NCBI RefSeq assembly: GCF_016545825.1
Contig: NC_052622.1
Location: 43,485,263-43,549,262, forward strand
Length of the DNA: 64,000 nt
Reading direction: 5' to 3'
From: Eucalyptus grandis
Taxonomy: Eukaryota; Streptophyta; Magnoliopsida; Myrtales; Myrtaceae
A program made the translations under genes and the position numbers. Under the pieces are notes generated by a model. That model was not told where the DNA came from. It searched no databases and saw nothing but the letters and a program-made list of their open reading frames with translations. Positions 63,901 through 64,000 of this stretch are shown here, in pieces. Numbering within the stretch: position 1 is the first letter of the stretch; each line of letters opens with the position of its first letter.

Positions 63901-64000
63901 ATAAAACAATTTAACCGTAGTAATGGAAATAACACATGAGCTAGAAAGGCCAATAATTTGGTGGATTGAATATAAAATGCACAGGCCACTATTAAAAAGT
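60950..64000 (-). pseudogene. Unidentified gene X, longer copy (block B), runs off the window
   Basis: I do not recognise the product. On the minus strand, coding-like pieces are VWMFTGPGKHFDTPKEG at about 63202-63150, FCGYKIRECALPGDYNDDE around 62885-62835, QWSGFPYVNFAS around 62465-62425, and a 3' part around 61714-61200 with IVSACCEVLQSIRMILHGTL. A one-base change near 61415 separates FITGLR from VCQSPRVARWYDLIDSIL, which then runs to a stop near 61210. It retains the 3' part that copy A lost. It also has a 29-codon in-frame deletion relative to copy A, near 63430. At least one in-frame TGA (near 63468) is shared by both copies. The gene may be dead, or my exon joins may be wrong. It continues beyond 64000. 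Confidence 0.5.

Overview
This is a window of plant nuclear DNA. Protein-coding genes are split by short GT-AG introns, intergenic DNA is AT-rich, and LTR retrotransposons and small inverted-repeat elements are abundant. The recognisable proteins are typical of plants: a TMN/TM9 nonaspanin, an INDETERMINATE DOMAIN zinc-finger factor, a fused DhaK-DhaL dihydroxyacetone kinase and a monoacylglycerol-lipase-like hydrolase. A woody eudicot is the best guess. Some dispersed repeats look like families I associate with Myrtaceae, but that is a weak impression. No bacterial, organellar or CRISPR features were seen.

Layout. (1) 665-5480: a 5'-truncated, frameshifted copy of a TM9 gene, interrupted in its last intron by a 1.6 kb hAT-like element. 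(2) 5.6-8.2 kb: dispersed inverted-repeat elements and a cluster of TGGGCC/GGCCCA and G-box motifs. (3) 8743-13428: the intact 7-exon TM9 gene, parent of copy 1. (4) 13.6-19.3 kb: intergenic. (5) 19369-21554 (minus): an IDD14/15/16-type C2H2 transcription factor. (6) 22-30.8 kb: a gene-free stretch with several small inverted-repeat elements. (7) 30861-36894 (minus): a complete 20-exon dihydroxyacetone kinase. (8) 38.1-40.4 kb (minus): remnants of an unidentified gene, called X here. (9) 40867-53145: a 12.3 kb minus-strand Ty1/copia element with both LTRs, a 5-bp target-site duplication (TSD) and an initiator-Met-type primer-binding site. Nested inside it are a deleted second copia element (43197-44846) and a probable 3.5 kb solo LTR (47802-51347). 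(10) 53576-57059 or 57191 (minus): a 7-exon monoacylglycerol lipase-like gene. (11) 57110-64000: a second copy of the DAK-5'-end plus gene-X block, so the 5' end of the lipase gene abuts a duplicated DAK promoter and exons 1-2.

The genes do not form a pathway. The main story is genome turnover: a tandem gene duplication decaying into a pseudogene, a segmental duplication that placed a kinase 5' region upstream of a lipase gene, and three nested LTR insertions whose boundaries can be read from their TSDs. No clearly new biological system was recognised. The most unusual points are the DAK/lipase junction, the nested retrotransposon whose 5' LTR is fused to its reverse-transcriptase region, and the hAT-like element whose empty site survives in the paralogous intron.
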